A stretch of 64,000 nucleotides of DNA, from contig JAQFVV010000204.1 in NCBI GenBank assembly GCA_028023455.1, positions 77,501 through 141,500 on the forward strand. The letters run 5' to 3'. Both the position numbers and the translations under genes were made by a program. Shown piece by piece: positions 23,251 to 37,184 of the stretch; position 1 is the first letter of the stretch; every line of letters begins with the position of its first letter. Below the pieces are notes generated by a model. That model had not been told where the DNA came from, did not search any database, and saw only the letters and a program-made list of their open reading frames with translations. The stretch is from Epiperipatus broadwayi. Its lineage: Eukaryota > Onychophora > Udeonychophora > Euonychophora > Peripatidae.

Positions 23251-24892
23251 TAAATCTCCACTTTTGGACTTTTAGAATTAACTTTAAAAATGATTAAAAA
23301 TAAAAGCAACAGGAATATATAATTAGCAAGCTTTTTGATTAAAACAGGCGGTGAAAGTAAAGTATTTTTAAATCAATTTTATAAACAAAATAGTGAAAGT
23401 AAACTATTCTAAATCAATTTTATAAACATTAAATAATCTATTTTAAAATATAAATGCGAAAATATAAATGTGTATGTGTTTTGAAATAATAATAAAAAAA
23501 AATTTAGCATTAGACATTTAATGAAAATGAAGTTGTTTTCCCTTTTTAATTTTACCAATAAAACCATTGAATCGGAAATCAATCCGGCTCAATGTATATA
23601 TAATGAATTCTATCGTTTATTCATAATTTCAAATTCCGATTGTTTTTTGTTTTAACTTTAAAAAATCAATAAATCTGAAAAAATTAATTAGTAATGACAT
23701 TTTAGTTTAATTCATTTTGTAAATAGAGATCACAGCTTATCTTAGCATTTAAGGAAATATATGACTTAAAAGAATTAAAATAATTTCTAACTTCACAAAA
23801 ATGCTGAATATTTAGCAGTTTATTGGAAAAGAATTGCTGAAATATGCAATTATAAAAAATTTTCTTCCAATATTAGCAATATAAACAAAACACTAGCATG
23901 CAATATAAAACATAAAAAATCGTGTTTATTAAGATAAATCCCAGAAAACACTAATAGAATTTTCTCAATATCTACATGCATATATAAACATGAACTCTTA
24001 AAATGGATATTATAAATTGTTTGTATATATATATTAGCACCTTCTGACAGAAATATGTTATAAGTTTTAAAAATATGTTTTAATGTGATATTTACATGGT
24101 TTTGTTTTTGCTTTGGTTTTTGACCAATATTTAATTTTTTATTGCTTTATAATTTACCTACTTGATAAGAGTATGTAATGTTAGTATCCTATTACTCAAT
24201 TAATTGAGAATAATCTCTAACTTAGCTTTATATAAATAATTTTCATATATATTGTAACAGATCAAAAATTCATCATGTCAAAGCAGGCAAATTCTATATA
24301 GAGAGAAATGTAAATAATAGTATATAATGCTGCTAATAAGCATTAGCAGTATATAATCATCAGTTGTTTGTAATTGAATCTAAATAAAACCAAAATATAT
24401 GAATGATAATATATTATTGCTAAATCCTTAAAATTATCTTGCATTCTAAGTTCATATGCTATAATCATTATGATGGTTGATCATCCTAAATCAGGTCCAC
24501 ATATGATTATAAATAAATTAGTCATATATAATATTTATAAAGATAATGGAACTTAAAAATTACCCTTAGTCTCTAGTATCAATCATACAAGATTTAATAT
24601 ATATATATAATTAGATTCCAACCAGTAAATACCTAAACATTCACAGTAAATATAGTAACCAATATTTCTCACTGCTGTCAAGGCAACCTTCACACCTTTT
24701 AATAAAAAGAAGGGGAATCATTCTTACTAATGATCCATTGAATATATATGAACACTTAAACATTGGAACTTGACTACAGAGTATGAAATATTGTTACAAT
24801 GAAGTTTAAATAAACCTCTTTAAACATGAAATAAACATGTCACTATAATTCAGACTAATAAATAGTCATCTGTAACATTACTTAATGCAATA

Positions 24893-24894
<2 letters not shown>
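23251..24894. other. Gene-free AT-rich stretch
   Basis: No protein frame or recognised repeat. ATATATTGTAACAGATC at about 24245-24260 again places TGTAAC next to a TA tract, but no element could be delimited. Confidence 0.5.

Positions 24895-24962
<68 letters not shown>
24895..24962. repeat. (TA)n microsatellite
   Basis: An uninterrupted run of about 34 TA units, the longest in the window. Confidence 0.95.
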
Positions 24963-24965
<3 letters not shown>

Positions 24966-25756
24966 CACACACATACACTAAATTCTATTGTTTACTGATG
25001 CTAAATTCTTGGAAAGCAAAAGACTCTCTTGAACATATAAGTGCAAAAACAATAACACAAACATTTAATTTATGATTTAAATGGCTTCATTCAAATGATT
25101 AACAACTTAATTAATTACTATGACTAACAATAAAAGATCTAACATGAATATTCTCTAATAACATAAATAAATTATACCTGATTCCGATTCTTTATATAAT
25201 TATTATATAGATTCAAAACAAATGTAAATGCAGTAACATTGCTTAAATTGTTTGTACATATATAAACACATATACATGCATATAATAAAAAATATATCAA
25301 TTTAAATCTAGTATAAACTATTTTTATAAAATATAATTCCATTAGGTTCATTATAAGAGTTAAGTTAACCAAATTATAGACACTTATATGTATGTGCATT
25401 TGTGCATTTTACAATATATTACATACTTATTTTTTTTTCCATAATTAATATTGTTTAATGTTATATAAATAATAGATAAACTTAAACATAGACACATATG
25501 TTTATTATATCATATAAAAATATTTCAATTATCAATTTAATTATTAATTAAACATTTGGATTCTCATTTACCATGGACACAAAAATAAGTATTGTAAAGA
25601 AAAATGCTTGATATTTTTATTTATACATTTTTCTAATTATGAAATTATCCAAGATATTTTTTAAAAAAAACCTCCAAAATAAAATACTTTATGTACTTAA
25701 GTGTAATCCCCTGATTGCAATTCTAAGATACCATTTATTGATGAGCTTTTATATAG

Positions 25757-28630
25757 GTACTGACAACTTCAGATCACTTTCAAGTGATGGAAAATTACAA
25801 GAATTGGAAGAACTGTGTTGTATTAAATGGTACATCATCAGGTTTTGTGAAGTTAAAAAAAAGTTCAAAAGACAATTGATTTATTGGAAGTACAAATAGA
25901 GTAGAATTCATTTTAAGTAAAAAGTGGAAGAATGGCATTGTGGAGATTGATGGTGTATTGGTCAGAATGACAAGATTAGTTATTTAATTTAATAGTAAAT
26001 ACCAAATTCAGATAATTCAGTTTATGTACTAACAAGTTCTAATAGTGATGAAATAGTAGAGAATTTTTACATGGATGTACAAAAGGCTTTTGATCAGACC
26101 AAACAACATTTTAAAATTGTTATAGGAGTCTTTAATGCTAGAATAGTTAAACAATTAAAACATAAACCTGCTGCAAGTAAATTGGTTAAGGTGACAGAAA
26201 TGAGAGAGTACATAGACTTGGAGAAAAAAAAACAACTTTATATTATAATTTTTTTTTTTGAGAAAAATATTAGAAGGAAATGAACATGGAAACATCCAAA
26301 TGAAGGTACATCAGAATTGTATTATATTTTGACTAACAGAAAATACATATTTCAAGATTGTAATGTTTTTAATAAAATCAACACAGAAACTGATCATTGA
26401 TTAGTGAGATGGAGAGATTACATTATTGAGAAAAATAATATTTACAGTTGATATTGCTAATCTTTATAAATATGCTGTACCCTTTGTTTATATGGTACAA
26501 ATATATTTGCATCCGGTAAGATATTTAAAAGCTAAAAAAAAAAGAAAAAGTAAATTTAGCATTCTTATTAAAAAGACGTAATTAAATTTAATTGATAGGA
26601 CATAATTTGGTCACCCAGTATGGTAGTTAACTTGTAAAAAACCCTAATAGAGCAGTGGACATTACAATGCTAATGAATTTATATTAGAACATACAAATCG
26701 TTTTCAAATATTAGTAAATTTTGAACATGATTCAGATTTGAATAAAATCAATAAAAAATAACTGATACACTTTTAAAATGATGACAAAGATAACTGCTAC
26801 TGTGACTAGAAAATTTATGAAGAAAAAAAGGAATATGAAAATATATAAAAATGATGCATTAAGAAGGATTGAATCGCTTGAACTTTGTAAAATGGTATTA
26901 AAAAGAGTTGATATTGATATAAGAAAATATAATTGTGAACTAGAAAGGATGCTATAGAAAATAATAAAAGTCTCAAACATGGAAAACAATATTTTGGCAT
27001 TGTTACAAAACTTATTTCTGCAATAAAAACAAAAATGGAACTATTATTAAAAAAAGAAATGGCGATCAGGAAATATGTAGAAAACTTCATTCAACAATTA
27101 TATAGTAATAAAGAAAAGAAAGTACTTCCTATAAGCATTATATCTTTTGAATAGCCTAGGACTTTAAAGGAAGAAGAGAGACATGCAATTAAATTTATGA
27201 AGAATGAAAACATTCCAGGTAATGATGGGATTATAAATGATATCTTAAAAGAGACAGGTGAAGAAATAAAAAAAAATGGTCAAAGTTATATACCAAAGGT
27301 CTAAATCATAAAGATGTACTAGATATTTGGAAAGATGAAGTATTAATATTAATATTTTAGAAAGGTGATAAATAAGAGTTTAAAATTTTTAGTTATATCA
27401 GTTTTTTGTCAGTTTTATACAAAATTTTTACCAAGATAATTACACATTACCCACAGAGAATTTTGGATTTCAATCAAACAAAAGAACAAGCTAGATTTAA
27501 AAGTGGTTTTAATACAGTTATTCATATCAACTATTGAGAGAGGTTAGAAAAAGTACCAATAAATATGAGTTGCAATTATTCTTTGGATTTGTAGATTATT
27601 AAAAGACATTTGATTCTATAAGCATTTCTTTAGTGATTAAAGCATTGGATCATCAAGGTATAAATCCAGGATACTCTCATATTCTGAAGAATATTTAAAA
27701 GACTGTAACAGCATCTATTAGATTACATAAATATACTAGAGAAAATTAACAATTAGAAGAATGTATGACAGGGTGACTTCATATCTACAAAACTTATTAC
27801 AACAGTTTTGTAAGAAGTACTTTGTACAATAAAATGGGAAGCTAAAGAAATAAAAGTAAATGGAAATTATTTAAGACATCTACATTTTGGAGATGATGTC
27901 ATTGTTTTTGAAAATAATGTTTCAGATCTTCAGGAAATGTTGCAAGAGATATCAGATCAGATGAAAGTAAGAAAGTAGGACTAAAGATAAACATTAAACA
28001 GACTAAAGTAATGCTCAATGGATTTTCTTAAAATATGCAAATAATAATTGATACTGATGAATCAGAAGTTAACAATTACTAATACCTTGATCAGATTATT
28101 AACATAGATGGAAACATACTGGATAAAATTAAACATAGAATTAAACTTACAGAGATTTTTATAGAAATAACTTAATATTAAAAGGAAATATGATTATGTG
28201 TTTGAAAAGGAAGATTTTTAATAAATGTATTTTATCAGTTTTTACTTATGGATCTGATTCATGGACACCTAACATAAGAGCAATATAGAGATTTCACACC
28301 ATTCAAAGACATATTGAGAGATGCATGTTAGGAGTAATATGAAGGGATTAAAAAGTATATGAGTAAGAGAACAAACAGGTGTTATTGACATTATTGACAG
28401 AATAACAAGACTGAATTGGAGTTGTGATGGACATATTTTTAGAAGAGATGATAATTGAGGGACAGTTGAAATTTTAAACCACTTTCCAAGAGATTGTAAA
28501 AAATCCAGAATGAAAACACATGTGGGATGATGAAATAAAGAAGTGTGTGGGGATAATGTGAAGAAGAGAGGCTAGAGATTATATTAATGGGATGAACTTG
28601 GAGAGACTTTCATTTTGCAGTGGACTGATA
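25757..28630 (+). pseudogene. Degenerate RTE/BovB-like LINE (endonuclease and reverse transcriptase)
   Basis: Reading across several frames and many stops, the LINE order is clear. Near 25760-25860: RSLSSDGKLQELEE...IKW.II..CEV, the endonuclease start. Near 26000-26140: SVYVLTSSNSDEIVENFY then IGVFNAR, the GDFNA motif region. Near 27160-27260: LKEEERHAIKFMKN...IPGNDGI. Near 27400-27530: SVLYKIFTKII, then EQARFKSGF. Near 27590: GFVDY. Near 27886: HFGDD in place of the catalytic YADD/FADD, followed by LQEMLQEISDQ. Near 27965-28010: KKVGLKINIKQTKVM. The C-terminal region runs to about 28630. This order and wording match the RTE clade. Dozens of stops and frame changes make it long dead. Ends are approximate. 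Confidence 0.8.
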
Positions 28631-28649
28631 GTAATTAAAAATGACATAC

Positions 28650-29740
28650 TAAAGGTTTTATTTTATTTTCAAACTTCAAATGTTCCATCTCTGTGTTCAT
28701 GTTTGAGATTTTTACATTTACTAAGCTATTTATCCATTTTTAAATATCAGTTAGTATAAGCACAAGTGTTTTGAGGGCTAAAAAATAGATTTGCTTCCTC
28801 CATTAATAATAAAATTAAGTTTAAATAATAAGCATAAGATATTATTAGTTTTTTCACTAATAGCTTTTTTGTCATTGCTTTTATACTTATATATAGTCAT
28901 CTCATATAAAGTTTACATCTTATAAAAATATTTGATTAGATCAGCTTCTTATATAGATAATGTAATAAAAATATTCTGGTTAGATTAGCTTCATAGGCAG
29001 TATATATAAAATGGTCTGATAAGAAATAAAAAAAATACATGTTGTGTCTTAACTTATATTTGTCTTTTGTATTATTTGAACTTCAGGTACAACACTCAGT
29101 AGTTATATTAAAATAGGAGTCACAACCTTAAGAACTGATGCATATATGACTAAGAATTTCAAACTCCATCAGCATAGAATCTAATAGAAACAGCTTTTTC
29201 CTGACTATCCAAGTATTTTATTTAAATTTGAACCTCAGTATTTATATCATAAGCTATGAAATGTGATACTGATAGAATCTACTGATACAAACATGTTTCT
29301 TAAACTGAGTCTCAGTATAGATTTGATATTAAATATTGAATGAATAATTAAAAATTGTAACTATTTCATTAATTACAAATAACAATTATATTAGAATATA
29401 CAATAATTTGATAATTAGTAAGAATATAAAATAATATTTATTGAAAATAAAAATAATTACAATCAAATATTTGTGGGTTTTATCTAAATTGTTATTGATC
29501 AGATTGATATTGTATTAAGTTTGTAGCTAACCAATCAGATCTTAATCTTATTCAATTATAAAGCTGATAGTAATAAATTTAATTCTGTTGTAAGTCATAA
29601 TAGTTTGCTTTAATTATATTTATATATAACTGATATAGATTGCAAATTCAGTTTAAATATTACATTTTAATATTCATAATTGATTATAATAAATGTTAAT
29701 ATTTTTTATACTTTTTGATTGTTATAACATAGAGTTTTAG
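28650..29740. other. Gene-free AT-rich stretch
   Basis: No protein frame. A short direct repeat around 28925-29000 shares TAAAAATATT and TTAGAT(T/C)AGCTTC. A CCAATCAG pentamer context at about 29532 is followed by ATTATAAAG, which could be a decayed promoter. Confidence 0.45.
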
Positions 29741-29855
29741 AAATAAACAGAGCAAAACTCTCCATACAGTATTGCCACCTGTGCTTAACAGAGTAATCAA
29801 TGGATGCTAGAAGGCTTGTGCATAAAATCTCTATCAAATGCCTACTCATCCAATA

Positions 29856-29896
29856 TCCCCAGACTAGTTTCTGGCTGTGGCCTTCATCAGTGAGGA
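29856..29896 (-). ncRNA. Hammerhead-ribozyme-like motif, copy 1
   Basis: On the minus strand: TCCTCA, CTGATGA, a short hairpin with GGC/GCC, GAAA, then CTAGTC and TGGGGA. TCCTCA and TGGGGA pair over 6 bp (helix I, one G-T wobble). Helix III is A-C/G-T around a two-base TA loop, with C at the cleavage position (GTC). Helix II has 3 bp flanked by unpaired A on each side, which departs from the canonical G10.1-C11.1 closing pair. The fold is a minimal type I hammerhead by layout; activity is inferred only. Confidence 0.5.
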
Positions 29897-30310
29897 GCTT
29901 TGGATCTGAGAGCACTGCATCTAGATCTTAGGATCTAATGCAACCCTCTAGCAACCACCTTTTATCTCTACTTAACTACAAAACTATGAGAATGAAATTG
30001 AAAACACAAAAAATATTTTCAGTCTAAGCTCAATAGCTTATATAGTCATATGGGTCTGAACTCAGTTCAGGACCCATACATTTTGGTGTCTTTGGCTCTT
30101 TCACAACCATAGCCACCACTATCCTATTAGGCAGGATTGGTGTTAAACCATTAAGCATCACTTGATCACATTTTCTATACTAGCACATTAATTGTTGATA
30201 AACAGAGCAAAACTCTCCATACAGTATTGCCACCTGTGCTAAACAGAGTAATCAATGGATGCCAGAAGGCTTGTGCATAAAATCCCTATCTAATGCCTAA
30301 TCATCCAATA

Positions 30311-30352
30311 TCCCCAGACTAATTTCTGGCTTGTAGCCTTCGTCAGTGAGGA
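30311..30352 (-). ncRNA. Hammerhead-ribozyme-like motif, copy 2
   Basis: Same layout as the copy 455 bp upstream. The core reads CTGACGA, changing only the position that tolerates any base. Helix II is GGC/GCC around TACAA with A on both sides, and helix III is GAAATTAGTC (A-T and a T-G wobble). Helix I TCCTCA/TGGGGA is unchanged. Confidence 0.45.
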
Positions 30353-30594
30353 GCTTTGGATCTGAGAGCACTGCATCTAGATCTTAGGATTTAATGCAAC
30401 CCTCTAGCAACCACCTTTTATCTTTACTTAACTACAAAACTATGAGAATGAAATTCAAAACACAAAAAAATACTTTCAATCTAAGCTCAATAGCTTATAT
30501 AGTCATATGGGGCTGAACTCAGTTCATCACCCATACATTTTGGTGTCTTTGGCTCTTTTACAACCATAGCCACCACTATCCTATTAGGCAGGAT

Positions 30595-32513
30595 TGTTTT
30601 ATTAATTAAATGAAGAGCAACCTGGCTAGCCATTGGGGCTCTTATATAATTAAAAAAGTCAGATAGGAGATATAGATAAAAATTAAAGATTGTTTTCCCA
30701 CTCTGAAGCAGAATGTCCAATAGAAGCAGCAATCAATGTTCAGACCCTAATGAAAATCATTGGAACAGGAGACCATGTTCACTGAATCTGGAGGATTAGG
30801 ATAAAAGAAAAAAAATTTCCAATCAAAGTTAGTTACAGCTTGATTTTTTGAGGAGGAGGGTGAAAATACACACTTTTCATCCTCTTACTTATTTCAAATG
30901 AAGTGACTGTTGAATTATGAATGGCACTATTGTAGACTTAAATCATATGGGTCCTTCAATAAAATAGTTCCAGGATTGAACCAGATAAGATAGCCTCTGA
31001 ATTGATAACTACGATATGATCAACAGACCGGTCTTCCATAAAAGTATGACTTATAATGACTTCGCAGAAATTGGCACAAGGAACTGGGAGCTCCTCTACT
31101 GTAAAGTATGAACTATAAAATTTTTAAAAATAATTAAGAACTTTCATAAATATTTAACAAGCTTTTAATAACCAGTTAAACATAACTTTTAAAATGAACT
31201 GTTATCTGACTTATTAAGATTTCAAAATCAGTTATTAATGTTTAATTTTATATATTTGACTTTGCTAATTTAATTAAATTATTTCCATTTTTTTTATTAA
31301 TATTTATTAAATAAATTATTTAAATGTATTAAATTTAAGTTGGGGGCTGCATAGATTTGTTAATGTTTTTATTAGTTTTTTTTTTTTAGATTTTCATTTT
31401 CATGAAATAATATATATATTGATAAATATGACACCTCATGCTGAGTGTCCAAACATATTTACTGGTATATATTTTAAGTTGTTGTTGTCAATGCGGCATT
31501 TTATGATTAGTGCCATTGGGTTTATTTTCTTGTAAATTTCCCTCCACAATTTTCAATATAATAACTTTGTTGCAATTGCTTATGTTTATTTTAATGAGGT
31601 TTAAATTTCAGACTATTTGTCTCATTGTTAGGTCGATGCCAGTAGAGAGATATATGGGTGTTTATATTAATGTAATGTGAAGTGTGTTAGCATACAGGGC
31701 AAAGCCCAACTGAATGCATTGCCCAAAATGTAGTCATTGCGTTGCAATGTATGCAGGTGTATTTCCTGTGACATTGACTTCCTTTAGCTCTATGGATAGG
31801 GACTATATGTCAGCAGATAGACCTCTCTCCCCCATATGTAGCATTTCTTTTTAAATATTTTACTACATGATTCCTTCATCAAACAGATGCACATTCCTGT
31901 ACTGGACGAGGATCATGTCCTTCAAATAATATCATGCTGCAGAAGCACATTCCTGTTAGCATGGTTTTATGCTAGCATCTTCATATTGCATTGGTTGCAT
32001 CTGTATATCAGGAAGCAAATGTTAGTTTGGCTACAAACTTTTAGTCTGAGATTGAACGTTTGATTTTTTTAAAAAAAGTTTTTAAATGAATAATCTATGT
32101 AGCTTATCGGTACTCAACATTATAAAACACACTTTTATAAACTTTCCATCTGTGTGGACTTACTCCAAATTATTTAAATTTAAAATTAATATTAAAATCT
32201 AAACAAGATAAATTTTATTCCTCAATTTCAAATATTTATATATGTGCATTAATAAATAATTTTTGGGTGTTATTACTGGCAGTGGCTTATTTTATTTTTT
32301 TAATATTAAAAAATATTTTTAAGAAGTTTTATAATTATTTTCTGTTTGTCCTTGAGCTAGTGGTATAGGCTAATGGTCAATATAAAATAAAATTTGGATC
32401 TTAACAGTAAGTATCTGTCTACTATATACTTTTTTCAGGTTCGAATGGCCTGGTGGTGTCCTTGTATGGCAGATACTGTAAGACTCTAACACACCAATAC
32501 ACCCTGACCATCA
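30595..32513 (+). mobile_element. LTR (family A/B), likely 5' LTR of the gag remnant downstream
   Basis: 1919 bp, starting TGTTTTATTA and ending CCATCA. The ends are set by where homology with the inverted copy at 5893-7763 stops, and the left end interrupts the second unit of the 455-bp repeat. A degenerate gag on the same strand begins about 320 bp further on, as expected after a 5' LTR. No clear TGG-type primer site follows the LTR end, and no 3' LTR was found downstream. The 81-codon minus-strand frame at its left border is not supported. Confidence 0.6.
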
Positions 32514-32834
32514 TAATATGGAGAGGAATACAATGTTCTATCTTATATATATTAATAAGATTTTTTTAGGTAATCATAATTTGTTCATAGCTGAGGTGAT
32601 ATTTAGTAGGTTTTTTTTAAAAAAATTCATTGTTATTGTTGTTCTTTTGTAAATTTTATCCATCGGATAACTAGAACGTTGAATAGAAAAATATTTCATG
32701 TTAAATAATAAAATAATTAAATCATAATTTGTTTTGATTAAAGAGAGGATATTATTTTTGTGATAAAAAAATAAGTAGATATCGAAACCAATAGAGCTGA
32801 AAGGTTATCAGGACCATAAGATTCTACTTCAAAA

Positions 32835-34212
32835 ATGTTGAAGAAAATGATAAATGAGATAAGGGTTCAAAATAGAGAATTATGGAAAGATATGAATAAT
32901 AAATTTGAGAATCAAAATGAGATTCGAAATAGAGATATGAATAATAATTTTGGAGAAATAAATAATAAATTTAACATTCAAAATAGAGAAAATAATAATA
33001 AATTTGGATAAATGAATAATAAATTTAAAGAAAATAAGGAATTAAGAGAAGATATAAATAGAGAAAATAAATAGCTAAGAGAAAAATTGAATAATTAATT
33101 TGATCCAAGATAAAAAATTAAAAGAAGATATCAGAGAATTGAAGTAGTCAGGGCAATTCAATAATAAATCAGACTTATTTAAAATGGAGTTAAATGTTAT
33201 AAAGTGAGACTTGAAGAATTCAAATACAACATGAATCTTAAATTAAGAATATCTGGTGATAAATGTGACAGCAGGTTTAATGAATTGAGAAATCAACTGA
33301 GTCATACGAAAAGTTGAAAGTCATATTTGAAAATTTAAGTAGTGAAATTAAAACATGTAAAGTTGGGTATAAAGAGTTGGAGAAAAAGTATATAAAAATT
33401 GAGAAATGAAATTAGGAGTAAATAATATTAAAATATAATTGAAAGATAAATAAAATTGCATGTAAATAGAATGAATATAAAGAGGTATGTAAAAACATAA
33501 TAAAGCTGATAATAAAATATGAAGTTGTAAAATGTATACAAAGAATCACAGGATGATTTAAAGAGCATGTAAGAAGAATTAAACAGTATTATGAAAGAGA
33601 GCCCAGTTAGATGATTTAAGGGACATATTAGATAATTATTACTTTACATAAATTAGAAATCTTTAATAAAAAGCTGAATCAAATTTACAGTAAGATGGAA
33701 GACAATAATAAAATTTTAAAACAAGAGATACATAAACATTTTGAGGAGCAAGAGATAAGTGTAAATAATAAGATATATGTAATGTTAGAGTGTAGGATGT
33801 TAGGGATAAAGATTACCTTTATCAAACATTTGATCATCATATAGTTAGGTCATATAATCATGCATGTTCAGATGATAAGCTCCTAAGTAAAGTTGATTAT
33901 GATATATCATCACTGAACAATGAGAAGACTAGTAAATATATGGGTAGTTCAGAGAAAATTAAGGATAAAAGGATTTGTAGCAACATAGTTAGGTTTATAC
34001 TGCTTAAATTTAGTTTTAGAGGGAAATACAATGAGAATCTTATAGAATATTTAAGTGCCTTAAAAGAACTGTTTTCACTGAATCATTTAAATGAGATTGA
34101 GAAACTATCTATAGCAAATAATCACTTAAATGCATCTGCAAGACCAGAAATGTATGGGAATTTTAAATACATCCTGTTGAAAAGTTTTTTTTTTGTTGGG
34201 GGGGTAAACTAA
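32835..34212 (+). pseudogene. Degenerate gag related to the intact gag at 11918-13669
   Basis: From 32835 the sequence reads as Asn-rich coiled coil with repeats of the type NNKFENQNE, DMNNNFGEINNKF and ENNNKFG, broken by stops and frame changes. The last part is open at 33940-34212 and contains FRGKYNENLIEYLSALKELF, then IANNHLNASA and PEMYGNFKYILLKSF. These match the gag domain of the intact gene (FRGEYGENPIEYLNGLDELF, ASNHLHASA, PETYGDFKSMLLQTF), but lack the KSWWRALFYR segment between ASA and PE. Coding ends in a poly-T/poly-G run. No pol follows. Confidence 0.8.
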
Positions 34213-35071
34213 TTACCATGATAAAAAAAATTTCTAAAATTCGAAAGTAAAGTGATTATTTTATTAATGTAAAACTCTTTTAACTTTTAGATTATTAGTT
34301 TAAATTTTATCCTGAAACATAAAACATGATTGATATTTAGCATCAAGAAAAGAAAAATGTAAATAGAAAGAACTATAAAATTGCCTATTAATGAAAGTAC
34401 TTTGATTAACATTATTGCATATGTGGGATTGTTCAGAGCCTCTCTAAAAGTTGATGTAGTAAGCTGATTAACATTAAAAAAATCATTTTAATTTTTATTA
34501 TGAAATCAAAATTAGACGTTGAACTTTGCATCAAGAAAATATTAAATTCAATTAAGAAGGAGAACTCCTCAAGTGAGATTGCTAAATCAATTTTCCGTGA
34601 ATTTTTTTAGAATAAAATTATTTATGGATTTTAGTTGGAGAATCAAACTATGAAATAGGTACTGCACTTAATCTTATATATATATATATATTTAAATCTT
34701 TTTAACATGCAGCATATTTTTTCTGTTTAAATACTTGTTTTGGATGGTAACTTTGGAATAAATTATTAGCCTGGAATTGATTATCCCTATATGAATATTT
34801 CAGTGTAAGATACAAGAAACAGATTATATAACAAAATACTTTTTTGATGGAAAAGTTTTTGATTGGGCTCACAAGCTACAGCAGGATATTAAACAAACCA
34901 ATATTTTGTTCAGATATTTGGTAAACCTAATTAAGATTTATACCTATATACGTGAAATTTTCAATCAAATAATAACCAAACATTTTATCCATAAAATATT
35001 CAAATTAATATATAGATATTAATTTATGTTTGTGTATATAAATTACAACTAGGCAAAGATTCATATTTCAA

Positions 35072-35115
<44 letters not shown>

Positions 35116-37184
35116 TATTCGTTTCTAAAATCTATATTGCTATTGAGATCTTTTCAGTTAAGCTAAGCAGCTCTTGACATTCTATATCATATACATTATT
35201 GGTTTATATTTATGTCTGATCATACATGACACAAATTTATCTTAAAAGTCTTAAATTTCTAAACCTTATTCATAAAAATAATTTTTCAATAAATATGAAA
35301 ATTCGTTTTATCTTAGGAATGACCTTTAACTTTAATAAATCTTTAATACACTTACATTACATTTTTTCATAGCTTTTAACCATCATTTCTTTCTACTCAT
35401 GCATGATGAGTTTATAATTATATGATTACAACTAAACATTCTTTTACAGTTTAAATGTATATTGAAAACAAAGGGGGGGGGTGCTAATGATTCCAAAGAT
35501 GCATTTGGACTTTTCTGATATCAAATTGCACATAACTCTCTAAATGCCAATAATGTGTATTTTTAATTATTCATACATTTTATACAAGTTTAATTTCTAT
35601 ATCCTGTATTTTTAATAAGAACTTCTTTACAAAATTCCTTTACAACAAATACTAAAAATATTTTTCACTGTCTGTAAATATGCATTCGAAATGTAAGAAT
35701 ATATTTAGGTGGAAGTACTACTTATATAAGACAGACTGTGGACAAATGTAAAAAAATAAATGCCATGCATTCATGTAAGTCTAATATATATTAGTTTTAT
35801 TTAATATAAAATCTATATTTAAAGGTAAAAGAAATATAATAATTTCTAATTTAATAAAAATGATTAATATTTTTGTATACATTTACTAAGAGGCAATTGT
35901 CACAAATAAAAAATTAATAAAACTTTAGGATTGGTTCAAGACAAATATATGTAATATATACATAAATGCATTATAACTCAAAAATAGTGTTTTATTTACT
36001 TTATAATGAATATTTTTAGCTAAACATGTATGATTTACATTATTTTATATAAAGCTATCATTTAAATAACATATTATAGAGTAAGAACTTCTCCAACATC
36101 ATCTTTTATAAAAATAGTGAAGAATTACTTACCAGGGTTGCTAATAATTTAAGTGGGAAGGATCAAGCCTGTTTTTATTTTTGTTTTATATTCTAATTAA
36201 CATCAAGTATATAATCATTTACTAATCAATATTGGATGGTTGGATGACTTGGCCATGGATAGGACATTTGAAGAAAATTCTATGCTTGATTAGAAACTAA
36301 ATTTTTAAAAGTTTTCCCAGTTTGGATTTGAAATCAGGTCATAATTATTGTAAAGTGAATGCACTATTAATCACCACAACATTTTATCTTACGCTGCCAT
36401 AACTGTATTAATATCAGAAGTTATGAATTATTCTAAGAATAATATTTTTATGGTGAATTGCTGATGATTTATATTATTTGCATTAATAAAAAATTTCTTC
36501 AAGCTTTCCCCAGCATTTCTGATAAAAAAGATATTTGAATATCTTAATTTATGACTTTTAAATACAAATATCCAGGTAGTTGGTCTAATTATTTTCTGAC
36601 TCATTCTAATTCTAGAGTAATGTATTTTTCTTTATATCTTGAACTTAAGTTTAGCAAGTACTAATAACTTTCATAATATAAACATTATAAGTGAAACTTT
36701 TAATATTAGGAAAACAATAAAATAATCTAATAAATTACCGATATTGTATAAATGTTGACATAATTTACAAAACACATTACACTTAGTTGATAATTATGGC
36801 TATTCTTATTTGCTTAGATTTGTATGAAATCTTGATGAAAGTAGCATATTGGTTTTTGTTATAATAAATCATTGTATATAGAAATTTACATATTCAGGAA
36901 TTGTACAAAATAGCATGAACACCAGTTATATTTTTGACATGATAGAGCATCGAAATAAAACCTATATTGATTTAACATTTTTTTTTTTCATTAACAGATA
37001 AATTCCAGCATTATAGATTGATTTCTGTTCAAGGCCTTAAAAATTATCAATTGAGTGTAAAATATTACCTTTAAAATGTGACATATTTAAGGGATTTATG
37101 TCTACTAGTAGAAAAAGAAGGAAGTTAATAGAACGATCTCTGGTTGAAAATCAATGCTTGTCAAGCATATATATATATATATAC
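34213..37184. other. Gene-free AT-rich stretch
   Basis: No protein frame or recognised element. Holds a (CA)n(TA)n microsatellite at about 35071-35114 and a 9-G run at about 35472 followed by TGCTAATG, which could be chance or the edge of an old element. Confidence 0.5.

Larger units (their letters stand above)
29745..30594 (-). repeat. Tandemly duplicated hammerhead-motif repeat
   Basis: Two head-to-tail copies with a period of 455 bp: 29745-30199 and 30200-30594, about 95% alike by eye. Each begins AAACAGAGCAAAACTCTCC and runs through AGTATTGCCACCTGTGC, ATCAATGGATGC and CAATATCCCCAGACTA to CTATTAGGCAGGAT. The second copy is cut at GGAT by the LTR that starts at 30595; the first continues into GGTGTTAAACC. 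Each carries one hammerhead-like motif on the minus strand. The family also occurs at 2941-3110. No protein is encoded. Confidence 0.8.

Noticed and set aside
26732-27090. Two overlapping minus-strand frames of 85-91 codons
   Set aside because: Hydrophobic low-complexity shadows of the degenerate LINE on the plus strand.
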